A stretch of 7,762 bases of DNA from an uncultured Fidelibacterota bacterium. Its GTDB lineage: Bacteria; Fidelibacterota; Marinisomatia; SCGC-AAA003-L08; D37C17. The stretch lies in NCBI GenBank assembly GCA_913049525.1, contig CAJWYZ010000066.1, positions 1-7,762 on the forward strand, in the 5' to 3' direction. Positions 1-6,495 of the stretch are shown piece after piece (the first letter of the stretch is position 1; each line of letters opens with the position of its first letter). Under the pieces are notes generated by a model, which saw only the letters and a list, made by a program, of their open reading frames with translations, had not been told where the DNA came from and ran no database searches. Both the position numbers and the translations under genes were made by a program.

Positions 1-556
1 CTGTTTTCTCAATATAGCATCGCCGACAAAGTGCTTCATATTTATCTGTTTCTCCTACAACAACCTGTTTTTTTTCTGAGCTGATTCTGTGGCTGTAATT
101 TGCAGGATCACCACATTGCATACAAATTGCATTAACTTTTGTTATATATTCGGCATCAACCAGTAAATCGGGCATAGAGCCAAAACTATTTGCAAGATAA
201 TCTTTTTCTAATCCAGCTACAACTATGCGTTTGCCGGAATTAGCTAGACTGCGACATATTGCTACAATAGATGAATCAAAAAACTGTGCTTCATCAATAC
301 CAAATACATCTGCCTTATCCTGATAATCCAATATCTTATTTGTTCCCTGAACCTGAAGTGATTTGATTTTCCGTTGATTATGAGAAACAATATAATCTTC
401 AGCGAATCGGTTATCAGTACTTGGCTTAAAAATAGCTACTCGCTGTTTCGCAATTTGAGCACGAACTAGTCTTCGTATAAGCTCTTCAGTTTTTCCGCTG
501 AACATGGGACCGCAGATAACTTCAATCCAACCAGAGTATTTTGGTGTTAATGTCAT
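1..556 (-). CDS. tdk: Thymidine kinase (type II), C-terminus cut by window edge
   Basis: Transfers the ATP gamma-phosphate to thymidine or deoxyuridine in the cytoplasm (pyrimidine salvage). I translated it by hand: 185 codons are visible from the ATG at 556. The P-loop GPMFSGKT is at residues 16-23, the KPSTDNR segment at 44-50, and the catalytic motif DEAQFF at 88-93, with Glu89 as the expected base. The lasso/thymidine-binding region GSMPDLL is at 126-132. The structural zinc site is C145-x2-C148 and C177-x2-C180, and GETDKYEALCRRC at 168-180 matches the family's C-terminal signature. The family usually ends within about ten residues of that signature, so only a short tail is missing. The start follows the udk stop by 6 bases with no Shine-Dalgarno, so translation probably depends on the upstream gene. 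The segment GLEKDY (115-120) replaces the more usual GLDxDF, a mild variant. Identification is firm. Confidence 0.96.
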   Translation of the reverse strand, partial: MTLTPKYSGWIEVICGPMFSGKTEELIRRLVRAQIAKQRVAIFKPSTDNRFAEDYIVSHNQRKIKSLQVQGTNKILDYQDKADVFGIDEAQFFDSSIVAICRSLANSGKRIVVAGLEKDYLANSFGSMPDLLVDAEYITKVNAICMQCGDPANYSHRISSEKKQVVVGETDKYEALCRRCYIEKT

Positions 557-562
557 ACAGAA

Positions 563-1201
563 TTAATTAGTATTTTTTGAATTTATTAGTAATGTCATTA
601 TTTTTGTTCGTAAAATGTCTACTGCAACCTTATTTTGGCCTCCTTCTGGTACAATAATGTCAGCATATTTTTTTGTGGGTTCCACAAATTGGATATGCAT
701 GGGGCGGACCGTTTTATAGTATTGTTCTATAACAGATGGGAATGTTCGTTCCCTCTTGTTAATATCCCTTTTAATTCGTCGAATAACCCGTATATCATCT
801 GCTGTCTCAACATATATTTTAATATCCATCATATTTCGAATTTTCTGATCGAAGAGAGCTAGGATTCCTTCCAAAATAATTATATGATGTTTTTCTACTT
901 TTCTACTTTTCTTTTCTCTGGTATGAGTTGTATAATCATAGATGGGAATGTCAACTACATTGCCTTCCATTAATTTCTGCAGATGGTCCCTCATGAGAGT
1001 AAAATCGATGGCATCTGGGTGATCAAAATTAACTAAAGATCTTTCTTCAATTGTGAGATTAGATAAATTCTTATAATAAGAATCTTGTTCTATGAGAGCT
1101 ACTTCTGATTTTCCAAAATCAGAAGCAATTGCTTTTGCGATAGATGTTTTTCCAGAGCCTGTGCCACCGGCAATACCTATTAGAATAGCGTATTTATTCA
1201 T
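563..1201 (-). CDS. udk: Uridine kinase (uridine/cytidine kinase)
   Basis: Phosphorylates uridine and cytidine to UMP and CMP in the cytoplasm. The 212-residue product has the normal length for the family. The Walker A loop GGTGSGKT is at residues 12-19. It is followed by the family landmarks YYKNL, NFDHPDAIDF, PIYDYTTHTR and IILEGILAL, then the lid segment RRIKRDINKRER, and QYYKTVRPMHIQFVEPTKKYADIIVPEGG near the end (quoted here only as a landmark). The ATG at 1201 overlaps the cdd stop by one base (TAATG), a classic sign of translational coupling. No Shine-Dalgarno precedes it, which fits re-initiation. Upstream cdd makes uridine from cytidine, directly supplying this enzyme, and downstream tdk extends the same salvage role to deoxynucleosides. 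All key motifs are intact; I see no reason to suspect another kinase of the phosphoribulokinase/uridine kinase superfamily. Confidence 0.97.
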   Translation of the reverse strand: MNKYAILIGIAGGTGSGKTSIAKAIASDFGKSEVALIEQDSYYKNLSNLTIEERSLVNFDHPDAIDFTLMRDHLQKLMEGNVVDIPIYDYTTHTREKKSRKVEKHHIIILEGILALFDQKIRNMMDIKIYVETADDIRVIRRIKRDINKRERTFPSVIEQYYKTVRPMHIQFVEPTKKYADIIVPEGGQNKVAVDILRTKIMTLLINSKNTN

Positions 1202-1572
1202 TATCCAAAAGGAAAGGGTAGAAGTTCGGAACTATTTTTTGTGATAAAATCAGCAGATTTATCTGCGATATAAATAGGAATATCCGGGGCATATTCATGA
1301 ATTATCTGACGACATGAACCACATGGGAAAGCGCCGTCATTGGTTATGAGAGCTAAAGCTGTAAATTTATTAAATCCTTGGGATATTGCCGAAAATATAG
1401 CAACCCTTTCAGCACATAGGGTTGTTGGATACGCTTTGGATTCAACATTACAACCTAAAATAACGGAATTAGTTTCTGTTAAAATTGCAGCACCAACAGA
1501 ATAATTACTATATGGTGCCATTGCCCTATTTTTGGCAGTAATAGCATGTTGAATTAGCACTTCAGGAGTCAT
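1201..1572 (-). CDS. cdd: Cytidine deaminase
   Basis: Hydrolytic zinc enzyme converting cytidine and deoxycytidine to uridine and deoxyuridine. At 123 residues it is of the short, homotetrameric class (usually about 125-135). Visible motifs are APYSNYSVGAAI (19-30), GCNVES (40-45), CAER at 53-56, where Cys53 binds zinc and Glu55 is the catalytic proton shuttle, and PCGSC at 83-87, where Cys84 and Cys87 complete the zinc site. The tail ELLPFPFG resembles the family's LLP-x-x-F ending. The substrate loop reads NVESKAYPTT where many homologues have NxEN-x-SYG-x-T; this looks like lineage variation rather than loss of function. The ATG at 1572 is preceded by an in-frame TAA two codons upstream, which fixes the start. 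There is no Shine-Dalgarno. It lies 45 bases after the M23 gene with no terminator-like hairpin between, so co-transcription is likely. Confidence 0.96.
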   Translation of the reverse strand: MTPEVLIQHAITAKNRAMAPYSNYSVGAAILTETNSVILGCNVESKAYPTTLCAERVAIFSAISQGFNKFTALALITNDGAFPCGSCRQIIHEYAPDIPIYIADKSADFITKNSSELLPFPFG

Positions 1573-1617
1573 ATGTTAAATATGCTGAAATAGAATTATC
1601 CATTTTATTAATTAGAT

Positions 1618-3855
1618 TCATTTTATAAAAAAATCACCTTTCAAAACTGATCGATTACCCACTTTGTCAGATGCTTGAACATACAAGGAATGTGTTCCTT
1701 TTTTCAAATTATATTTTAATGGGTACCGGACTTTATTCTGGTAGGAGTTAAATTCAAAAACAACTGGATTATCATCCAATTTAACAATAACATCCGTTTC
1801 TCCTTCTAGTCCGGAAAATGAATCTAAAACGTTAAATGAAATATGTTCAAGGTCAGAAGAATAATAGGTGCCGTTTATATTTGGAATAAAATTTGATAAT
1901 TGAGGAGGAGTGTTTTCTTCGATAACTGCAAAAATTTCGCCTGATAGAATGGAGGTGTTTACAAATGAAGAATCAGCAGAAATATGGGAGGGTAAATAGT
2001 TCCATTCAAAATTTTTCTGATTATAGAAATAAATTCCAAGATTTCTTGTAGAAAGATTAGGGTCTATTGCCATATTAATTTGAATTTCATTATTGAATGG
2101 AATAAGGTAAGGTTCTAAGAAATAGGGGCCGGCAACAATTTGACCTTCCTTTGGCAATGAGGTTTTCACCGGTCTTCCCCAGATAAATGTAGTATCATAA
2201 AAAGTATGAGCTTCTCCAGAAATAAGTATTTTCCCATCCAAAAGTTCAATTTGAAATGATGAGTCAGGATAAATAATTTCTCCGGAAAGTTCCATATTAA
2301 ATATTTCATAAGGAGTAGAACTTTCATAATAGACTTTGAGATCGGTTACATTTTCAAGATCAGATGGCGATAACAATCCTGAAGATAATGTAAGTTTAGA
2401 ATTTCGAAATAACTTATGAGAATACAAAATTCCATCCTTTTTTAATGAGAGAAATGCATCTAAACCTGAAAAAATATTTTCCTCAAATGATACAAAGATT
2501 CCAGATTCATAATGTTTAATTTTAAACTTACCTGTAATATTTCTAAAATCTTCATTAGGTTTCATGTGAAAAGTAGGTGAACTTGAAATACCGTAACTAT
2601 TTTTTCCTGAAATCTGTAGTACATTAAATGGTGGATTAATATTTTCCACTACAAATATATTATTACCCATATCAAAATAATCTGCAGGGTTAAGTTGATC
2701 GGTAGAAATTGGTTCAGTTAGATAAAATTGAGGCCGAACTTTATCATCCTTATTAAATGTAATGGTGCACTTATTATCAAGAAATATAGTAGAATAGTCA
2801 AAGTATGGTAAAGTATCAGATACAAAAAAAACACGTATTTCAGTGGTATTCCCTGCAAAATCATTGATGTCAATTATGGCATCATGAAGTACCTTTTGAT
2901 CAAAAACAAATCCCGATCTAGATTTACTATTAATAAAAGGGAGTTGTTGATTATCATGATGGCTGAATAGATGATAATATTTACCAAAACCTTCCCGGGC
3001 CAATGAATAACTACGTTCTGTATAAATTTTGCTGGCATTACCCCAATCAATTTTATTGTATTGCATGGAATAAATAAATTGGGCATCTAATAGGAGGTTG
3101 ATACTATAAATACCAAAATTGAAATGTTGGCCAGTTATTTTATCAAGAGCTTTAATGGCAATTCCAATATTTCCTGAAGCAAAAATGGTATCAGCTAAAA
3201 CGTATTCATTGTTATTTAATTTTTGAAGTGGAAATATCTTCTGTTCTGAGAAACCATTAATTATTGCATTTTCGTCTAATGGAATAACTGCGATAGATTC
3301 TGCTTCAGGCGGAAGTTTATCTTCCAAATCTAAAGAATATTGAAATGGATTAACTGGTTGCCCGTTCCCATCACGAATTTCAAAATGAAGGTGGGGGCCA
3401 GATACACCGCCTGTATCTCCGGAGTAACCAATTAGGTCACCTTTTTTCACAGGGTAGTCCTCTGGGTCAATTTTGTGATCGATTGTATATTTACCATACT
3501 CTTCATGGAGGGCATGTACCAAATTATCTACCTTTGGAGTAAAATGATCTAAATGGGCATAAACCGCTGTATTACCATCGTGCAATTGTAAGTAAATGGT
3601 TTTTCCATACCCTTTAGAGCTTGTTCTGATACGCGCAATATATCCATCGTCAATTGCAACTAAATGATAACCGGTTTCACCAAAAGTTCTTACATCGACT
3701 CCAGTGTGGTATCTTCCTGGACGTTCCTCTCCAAAAACTGCTGTAATTTCCTTTTTAGCTTTTACCGGCCAAAGATAATCCTGTGAAAAGGATAGGCTGA
3801 AAAAGAGAGTTGTGATGAAACAAATTTTATTAATCAATTTAACCTTAATAAGCAA
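1618..3855 (-). CDS. Secreted M23 family metallopeptidase with C-terminal beta-rich domains
   Basis: Probable peptidoglycan endopeptidase or LytM-type envelope protein exported to the periplasm. The 745-residue product opens with two lysines and a hydrophobic stretch (about 11-23), with likely signal-peptidase cleavage after Ser24 (SFS|QDY); no lipobox cysteine is present. The M23/LytM domain spans about 28-175 and keeps the zinc ligands H50 and D54 (YHTGVD), H157 of HLH (155-157), and the YAHLD histidine H101, so it looks catalytically competent. An insertion of about 25 residues (110-135) precedes the PVKKGDLIGYSGDTGG segment. The remaining 570 residues are beta-rich and unassigned. Residues 576-647 resemble a ZU5-like sandwich (GPYFLEPY... 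GEIFAVIEE), and 648-745 look like a terminal Ig-like domain (SLYVQASDKVGN). No ATG fits: the best start is the TTG at 3855, with TTG 3837 as alternative; an in-frame TAA at 3867-3865 limits extension. First gene of the salvage run. Confidence 0.88.
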   Translation of the reverse strand: MLIKVKLINKICFITTLFFSLSFSQDYLWPVKAKKEITAVFGEERPGRYHTGVDVRTFGETGYHLVAIDDGYIARIRTSSKGYGKTIYLQLHDGNTAVYAHLDHFTPKVDNLVHALHEEYGKYTIDHKIDPEDYPVKKGDLIGYSGDTGGVSGPHLHFEIRDGNGQPVNPFQYSLDLEDKLPPEAESIAVIPLDENAIINGFSEQKIFPLQKLNNNEYVLADTIFASGNIGIAIKALDKITGQHFNFGIYSINLLLDAQFIYSMQYNKIDWGNASKIYTERSYSLAREGFGKYYHLFSHHDNQQLPFINSKSRSGFVFDQKVLHDAIIDINDFAGNTTEIRVFFVSDTLPYFDYSTIFLDNKCTITFNKDDKVRPQFYLTEPISTDQLNPADYFDMGNNIFVVENINPPFNVLQISGKNSYGISSSPTFHMKPNEDFRNITGKFKIKHYESGIFVSFEENIFSGLDAFLSLKKDGILYSHKLFRNSKLTLSSGLLSPSDLENVTDLKVYYESSTPYEIFNMELSGEIIYPDSSFQIELLDGKILISGEAHTFYDTTFIWGRPVKTSLPKEGQIVAGPYFLEPYLIPFNNEIQINMAIDPNLSTRNLGIYFYNQKNFEWNYLPSHISADSSFVNTSILSGEIFAVIEENTPPQLSNFIPNINGTYYSSDLEHISFNVLDSFSGLEGETDVIVKLDDNPVVFEFNSYQNKVRYPLKYNLKKGTHSLYVQASDKVGNRSVLKGDFFIK

Positions 3856-3927
3856 TAAAATAAAATTATGAAAAAAATAATTGAGGGTTTAACGTTTGAA
3901 TCCCAAGTTTGTAAATTATCCACCTTT
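3856..3927. promoter_or_regulatory. Probable divergent promoter region (short, partly within ORF starts)
   Basis: The two main transcription runs of the window diverge here, so promoters for both should lie in or around this stretch. Only 12 bases separate the TTG at 3855 (minus) from the first ATG at 3868 (plus). If the plus gene instead starts at its second ATG (3928), the gap is 72 bases, enough for two overlapping promoters. On the minus strand a CATAAT (3870-3865) lies 16 bases downstream of TTAAAC (3892-3887), a weak sigma70-like pair. The positional argument is stronger than the motif match. Confidence 0.3.
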
Positions 3928-4470
3928 ATGAGTTTAAAACTACTCAAATTACGCTGGAGAATATTCTTTTGGACCATCACCGGAAGAATAAAAAAAATGC
4001 ATTCCAGACTTCAATTAACTCTGAGTCAGGGTAACCCCGAAAATATTCTGATTATTTTTCCAATGGATGAACCTTCTTTCAGAGTAGCGTGTTATGCTTT
4101 CCGTGATTTAGGTAAGGAAAATGTTCATAAAAGGCAATTTATTTTTATTGTGAAGGAACAATTTAAAGATTTATTTCATTTACGAATAGGAAGTTCAATT
4201 TTCATTAATTATACCGATCAGGAGAATATTCTATCAGGTGAAAAGAACCTATTGCATACATTACAGCAAAATAAATTTGATATCATTGTAGATTTAAATC
4301 CAAAATTTCAATTAGCAATATCTCGACTAATCAGTTTGATGAAATCAGATATGAAAGTTGGATTTTCGTCTGATTTTTCGGATAAATTTTATAATATTCA
4401 ATTGGATATTTCAAAATCTGGAATCATGGAGAAAGGGTTTAAACAAATTAATTGGATACTTGCTCAATGA
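3868..4470 (+). CDS. Half-length GT9/heptosyltransferase-like protein, function unknown
   Basis: I do not recognise a characterised family with certainty. Residues 60-200 look like the N-terminal Rossmann-like half of a GT9 (ADP-heptose:LPS heptosyltransferase-type) enzyme: ILIIFPMDEPSFRVACYAFRDL parallels the first strand and glycine loop region of GT9 (whose usual xGD is replaced by DEPS), and DIIVDLNPKFQLAISRLISL followed by MKVGFSS parallels the 'D-hydrophobic-DL ... R-hydrophobic-GF' stretch. The nucleotide-sugar-binding C-terminal half is absent: GT9 enzymes are usually around 340 residues, this is 200. A basic, hydrophobic helix at 21-45 (KLLKLRWRIFFWTITGRIKK) could sit on the membrane. 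The next gene starts inside its stop codon (ATGA), so no lost second half lies downstream; the short form appears to be the established one. The ATG at 3928 (residue 21) is a plausible alternative start; neither start has a Shine-Dalgarno. Confidence 0.72.
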   Translation: MKKIIEGLTFESQVCKLSTFMSLKLLKLRWRIFFWTITGRIKKMHSRLQLTLSQGNPENILIIFPMDEPSFRVACYAFRDLGKENVHKRQFIFIVKEQFKDLFHLRIGSSIFINYTDQENILSGEKNLLHTLQQNKFDIIVDLNPKFQLAISRLISLMKSDMKVGFSSDFSDKFYNIQLDISKSGIMEKGFKQINWILAQ

Positions 4471-5654
4471 TTATAACAGTTTTTGAAGATAGTGAATATT
4501 CGTCATTATTCCCCTTGAATATAAATCGTGCATCCTGTGAATTACGATGTGGATCGTTTACAAATTTAGAGCGCATTAATAATCTATTAACTGCTGATGA
4601 TACTATTCAATTAGTGGTGCGGCATGATATTTCTAAACTCATAAAGGAGAGATTTCCTTATTTGACAATTAATCCAGAAATGGTATCCAAGGGTATTTGG
4701 TTAAATGGTGGGGGGTTATGGAATGAAAATAATTTTCAAGAAATAAATTCTGGCAGATCTTATACTAATAATGGTGATTTAGTGGCTATACACAATCATG
4801 AAGATATCCCTATAGCTGAATTTTATGATCACTTGGATTCAGCAAGTCTGGTCTCATCTGAAATTGATATACACTTCATAAAAAATGTCTGGGATGGGAT
4901 TTTTCTACAATCGGATATCATTGCAACTGATTCTCAAAATTTCATTGATTATAAACAAGGGGATATTCATCCAACAGTTGCAATCGAAAATGGTGATAAT
5001 ATATTTATTGGGAAAGGTGCAAAGGTACGGGCAGGTTCGGTATTAGATGCGAGCTCTGGTTCAATTATCATTGATGAAAATGCTTTTATTGATATTGGGT
5101 CTCTTATTCAGGGTCCGGTATATATTGGACCTAGTTGCGTAATCAATCCTGGTACAAAATTAAGAGGAAATGTTACATTAGGCCCCCAATGTAAAATCGG
5201 TGGCGAGGTAGAAGATGTAATCTTTCAAGGGTTTAGCAATAAACAACATGATGGATTTCTTGGACATAGTTATATTGGGGAATGGGTTAATCTAGGTGCT
5301 AATACGAATAATAGTGATTTAAAAAATAATTATGGATTGATTCAACTGAATAAAGATGATCAGAAAATTGAAACTGGGAAACAGTTTTTAGGTACAATGA
5401 TGGGAGATTATTCCAGAACAGGTATATCCACAATGTTAAATACAGGGACTATTATCGGTTTGGGAGCTAATATATTTGGTGCAGGCTTTCAAGATAAATA
5501 TATACCCTCCTTTCGCTGGGGAAAGAATGATACCACAGAGTTAGAAAAGTTATTTAATACTTTAGAGAATATGAAACAGAGACGAGGGAAGTCATTAAGT
5601 TCTGATGAAAAAATATTTCTTAGTGAATTATTTAAAAAACAAATTATAAAATAA
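4467..5654 (+). CDS. GlmU-family putative sugar nucleotidyltransferase/acyltransferase
   Basis: A 395-residue protein of the 'alternative GlmU' type known mainly from Bacteroidetes and relatives. The N-terminal part (1-115) matches the sugar-nucleotidyltransferase-like domain of that family: SLFPLNINRASCELRCG at 13-29 and GIWLNGGGLW further on. The classical pyrophosphorylase loop G-x-G-T-R-M is absent, as is usual for this family. From about residue 165 a left-handed beta-helix of hexapeptide repeats follows (IFIGKGAKV, VYIGPSCVI, VTLGPQCKI), then the diagnostic stretch HSYIGEWVNLGANTNNSDLK (267-286). His267 sits where GlmU's acetyltransferase histidine would be expected, by eye. A helical tail of about 45 residues ends the protein. 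Proposed role is amino-sugar-1-phosphate acetylation and/or nucleotidyl transfer for cell-envelope precursors; the exact substrate cannot be read from sequence. The ATG at 4467 overlaps the previous stop (ATGA) and is preferred to an in-frame TTG at 4452, which has no better support. Confidence 0.88.
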   Translation: MIITVFEDSEYSSLFPLNINRASCELRCGSFTNLERINNLLTADDTIQLVVRHDISKLIKERFPYLTINPEMVSKGIWLNGGGLWNENNFQEINSGRSYTNNGDLVAIHNHEDIPIAEFYDHLDSASLVSSEIDIHFIKNVWDGIFLQSDIIATDSQNFIDYKQGDIHPTVAIENGDNIFIGKGAKVRAGSVLDASSGSIIIDENAFIDIGSLIQGPVYIGPSCVINPGTKLRGNVTLGPQCKIGGEVEDVIFQGFSNKQHDGFLGHSYIGEWVNLGANTNNSDLKNNYGLIQLNKDDQKIETGKQFLGTMMGDYSRTGISTMLNTGTIIGLGANIFGAGFQDKYIPSFRWGKNDTTELEKLFNTLENMKQRRGKSLSSDEKIFLSELFKKQIIK

Positions 5655-5721
5655 TAATGAAATACCTTGTAGGGTATCTGAAGTAAAAATATATTTCCAG
5701 CCTTGAAAATTGGAGAAGAAT
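5655..5721 (+). other. Intergenic gap with weak hairpin and possible promoter
   Basis: The only gap of note inside the plus-strand run, 67 bases. It holds a short inverted repeat, ATACC...GGTAT (5662-5677, six-base loop or a tetraloop with one wobble pair), not followed by a T-run and so not a convincing terminator. TTGTAG (5668-5673) and TATATT (5690-5695) are 16 bases apart, a weak sigma70-like arrangement. The gap may allow separate transcription of the zinc-ribbon/DUF3467 pair, but the motifs alone are not proof. Confidence 0.25.
5712..5718 (+). promoter_or_regulatory. Shine-Dalgarno site of the zinc-ribbon gene
   Basis: GGAG with following purines lies 6 bases before the ATG at 5722. 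It decides the start: an in-frame TTG at 5710 overlaps this site and would add only four residues, so the ATG is preferred. Confidence 0.75.
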
Positions 5722-6135
5722 ATGGCATTTGAAGGTTTAATATGTCCGGCATGCTCAAATCCATTGGATGAGACCATGTTGGAAGAAAAAATGATTTGTC
5801 CTGAATGTAGTACAAATCTAAAACAAAAAAAGTTTTTGGCATTCCTGGAATTTCTAATGATGCACGGATTAGTAACCAATATTGACTTTTTTGACCAAAC
5901 TCTTTATGGAGATGAAATTAAAAAGACAGTGGAGGAAAAAGAACAACAAGATGAGACAAATCCAGATGATTATGAAGATAAAGCCAGCAATATTGATTAT
6001 ATTGAGGAAACACCTGACCTTAAAGAAGTAACTACAGATGAAGAGGAGTTCAGGCAGTGGGAAGGTATTGAAGAAGACTGGCAGGAATTCAATAGAAAAA
6101 ATAATCCTGAAATTAATAAAAAGGGAGGAGGATAG
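5722..6135 (+). CDS. Small zinc-ribbon protein with acidic tail, function unknown
   Basis: A 137-residue cytoplasmic protein that I cannot assign to a named family. The N-terminus is a compact zinc ribbon: C8-P-x-C11 and C26-P-x-C29, spaced by 14 residues. A hydrophobic helical segment follows (KKFLAFLEFLMMHGLV, about 36-51). The rest (about 65-125) is strongly acidic and likely disordered, with clusters such as DEEE and EEDWQEF. Zinc ribbon plus acidic tail is common in proteins that bind nucleic acid machinery or other proteins, but no catalytic residues are visible. The gene ends in lysines and three glycines (KKGGG), whose codons GGA GGA GGA form the Shine-Dalgarno of the next gene, so the tail glycines may exist for translational rather than structural reasons. 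With DUF3467 starting 5 bases after its stop, the two are very probably co-translated and may interact. Confidence 0.85.
   Translation: MAFEGLICPACSNPLDETMLEEKMICPECSTNLKQKKFLAFLEFLMMHGLVTNIDFFDQTLYGDEIKKTVEEKEQQDETNPDDYEDKASNIDYIEETPDLKEVTTDEEEFRQWEGIEEDWQEFNRKNNPEINKKGGG
6126..6131 (+). promoter_or_regulatory. Perfect Shine-Dalgarno of the DUF3467 gene
   Basis: AGGAGG, the full anti-16S consensus, sits 9 bases before the ATG at 6141, inside the last codons of the zinc-ribbon gene. It is the strongest ribosome-binding site in the window. Confidence 0.88.
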
Positions 6136-6140
6136 ATTAA

Positions 6141-6461
6141 ATGGAAAAGCAAAAGAAAAAACAACATCAGATTAAAATAGAATTAGATGATAATGTTGGG
6201 CAAGGGGAGTATGTGAATCTTGCAATTGTAACCCATTCTCCTGCAGAATTTGTAATGGATTTTATTCGAGTATTACCTGGCATGACAAAATCGAAGGTAA
6301 AATCTAGAATAATAATGGCTCCAATGCATGCAAAAACTCTTATGATGGCATTGAAGGATAATATCAATAAATATGAAAATAAATTTGGGGAAATTAAAGT
6401 AACAAAGGGTAAAGGTCCAGCCCCAAATTTTAATTTACCGGATGATGTATTGCCGAACTAA
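6141..6461 (+). CDS. DUF3467 domain protein
   Basis: A 106-residue protein that matches DUF3467, a bacterial family of unknown function, over most of its length. Recognisable family positions are EYVNLAIVTHSPAEFVMDF (23-41; the N-x-A and H-S-x-x-E-F-x-x-D-F pattern), SRIIMAP (55-61), the ALKDN helix (70-74), and YENKFGEI (78-85). The first 12 residues are rich in Lys and Gln and the last 20 are rich in Gly/Pro/Asn; both ends are probably flexible. There is no signal peptide or membrane segment, so it should be cytoplasmic. It follows the zinc-ribbon gene by 5 bases with a perfect Shine-Dalgarno and is the last gene before a strong terminator, so the pair is likely well expressed. I cannot propose a reaction. 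Family assignment is by recognised pattern, not a profile search. Confidence 0.88.
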   Translation: MEKQKKKQHQIKIELDDNVGQGEYVNLAIVTHSPAEFVMDFIRVLPGMTKSKVKSRIIMAPMHAKTLMMALKDNINKYENKFGEIKVTKGKGPAPNFNLPDDVLPN

Positions 6462-6464
6462 AAT

Positions 6465-6495
6465 AAAAAAGCCCCTGTTTTTCAGGGGCTTTTTT
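6465..6495. terminator. Bidirectional rho-independent terminator
   Basis: GCCCCTG (6471-6477), five-T loop, CAGGGGC (6483-6489), flanked by six A (6465-6470) and six T (6490-6495). The stem can extend to 13 pairs using the A/T flanks. It reads as GC hairpin plus U-run on both strands, so it can stop the plus-strand run after DUF3467 and the minus-strand run after PAP2. The PAP2 stop codon (6496-6494) lies at its edge. Confidence 0.95.

Noticed and set aside
635..862. Plus-strand open frame of 75 codons
   Set aside because: Lies wholly antisense inside udk, which has all family motifs; no sign of an independent protein.
1562..1603. Short minus-strand reading frame (13 codons plus stop) overlapping the cdd start, a possible upstream leader peptide
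   Set aside because: No Shine-Dalgarno, no attenuator-like hairpin and no telling codon content; chance ATG in AT-rich DNA.
2874..3086. Minus-strand open frame of 70 codons in another frame
   Set aside because: Inside the M23 gene; composition is that of an out-of-frame shadow.
5662..5677. Small hairpin after the GlmU-like gene considered as a terminator
   Set aside because: Stem of only 5-6 pairs and no following T-run.
5489..5879. Two overlapping minus-strand open frames of 117 and 83 codons
   Set aside because: Antisense to the GlmU-like end and the zinc-ribbon start; low-complexity Phe/Ser/Asn content and no ribosome site.
6167..6367. Minus-strand open frame of 66 codons
   Set aside because: Antisense shadow of the DUF3467 gene.
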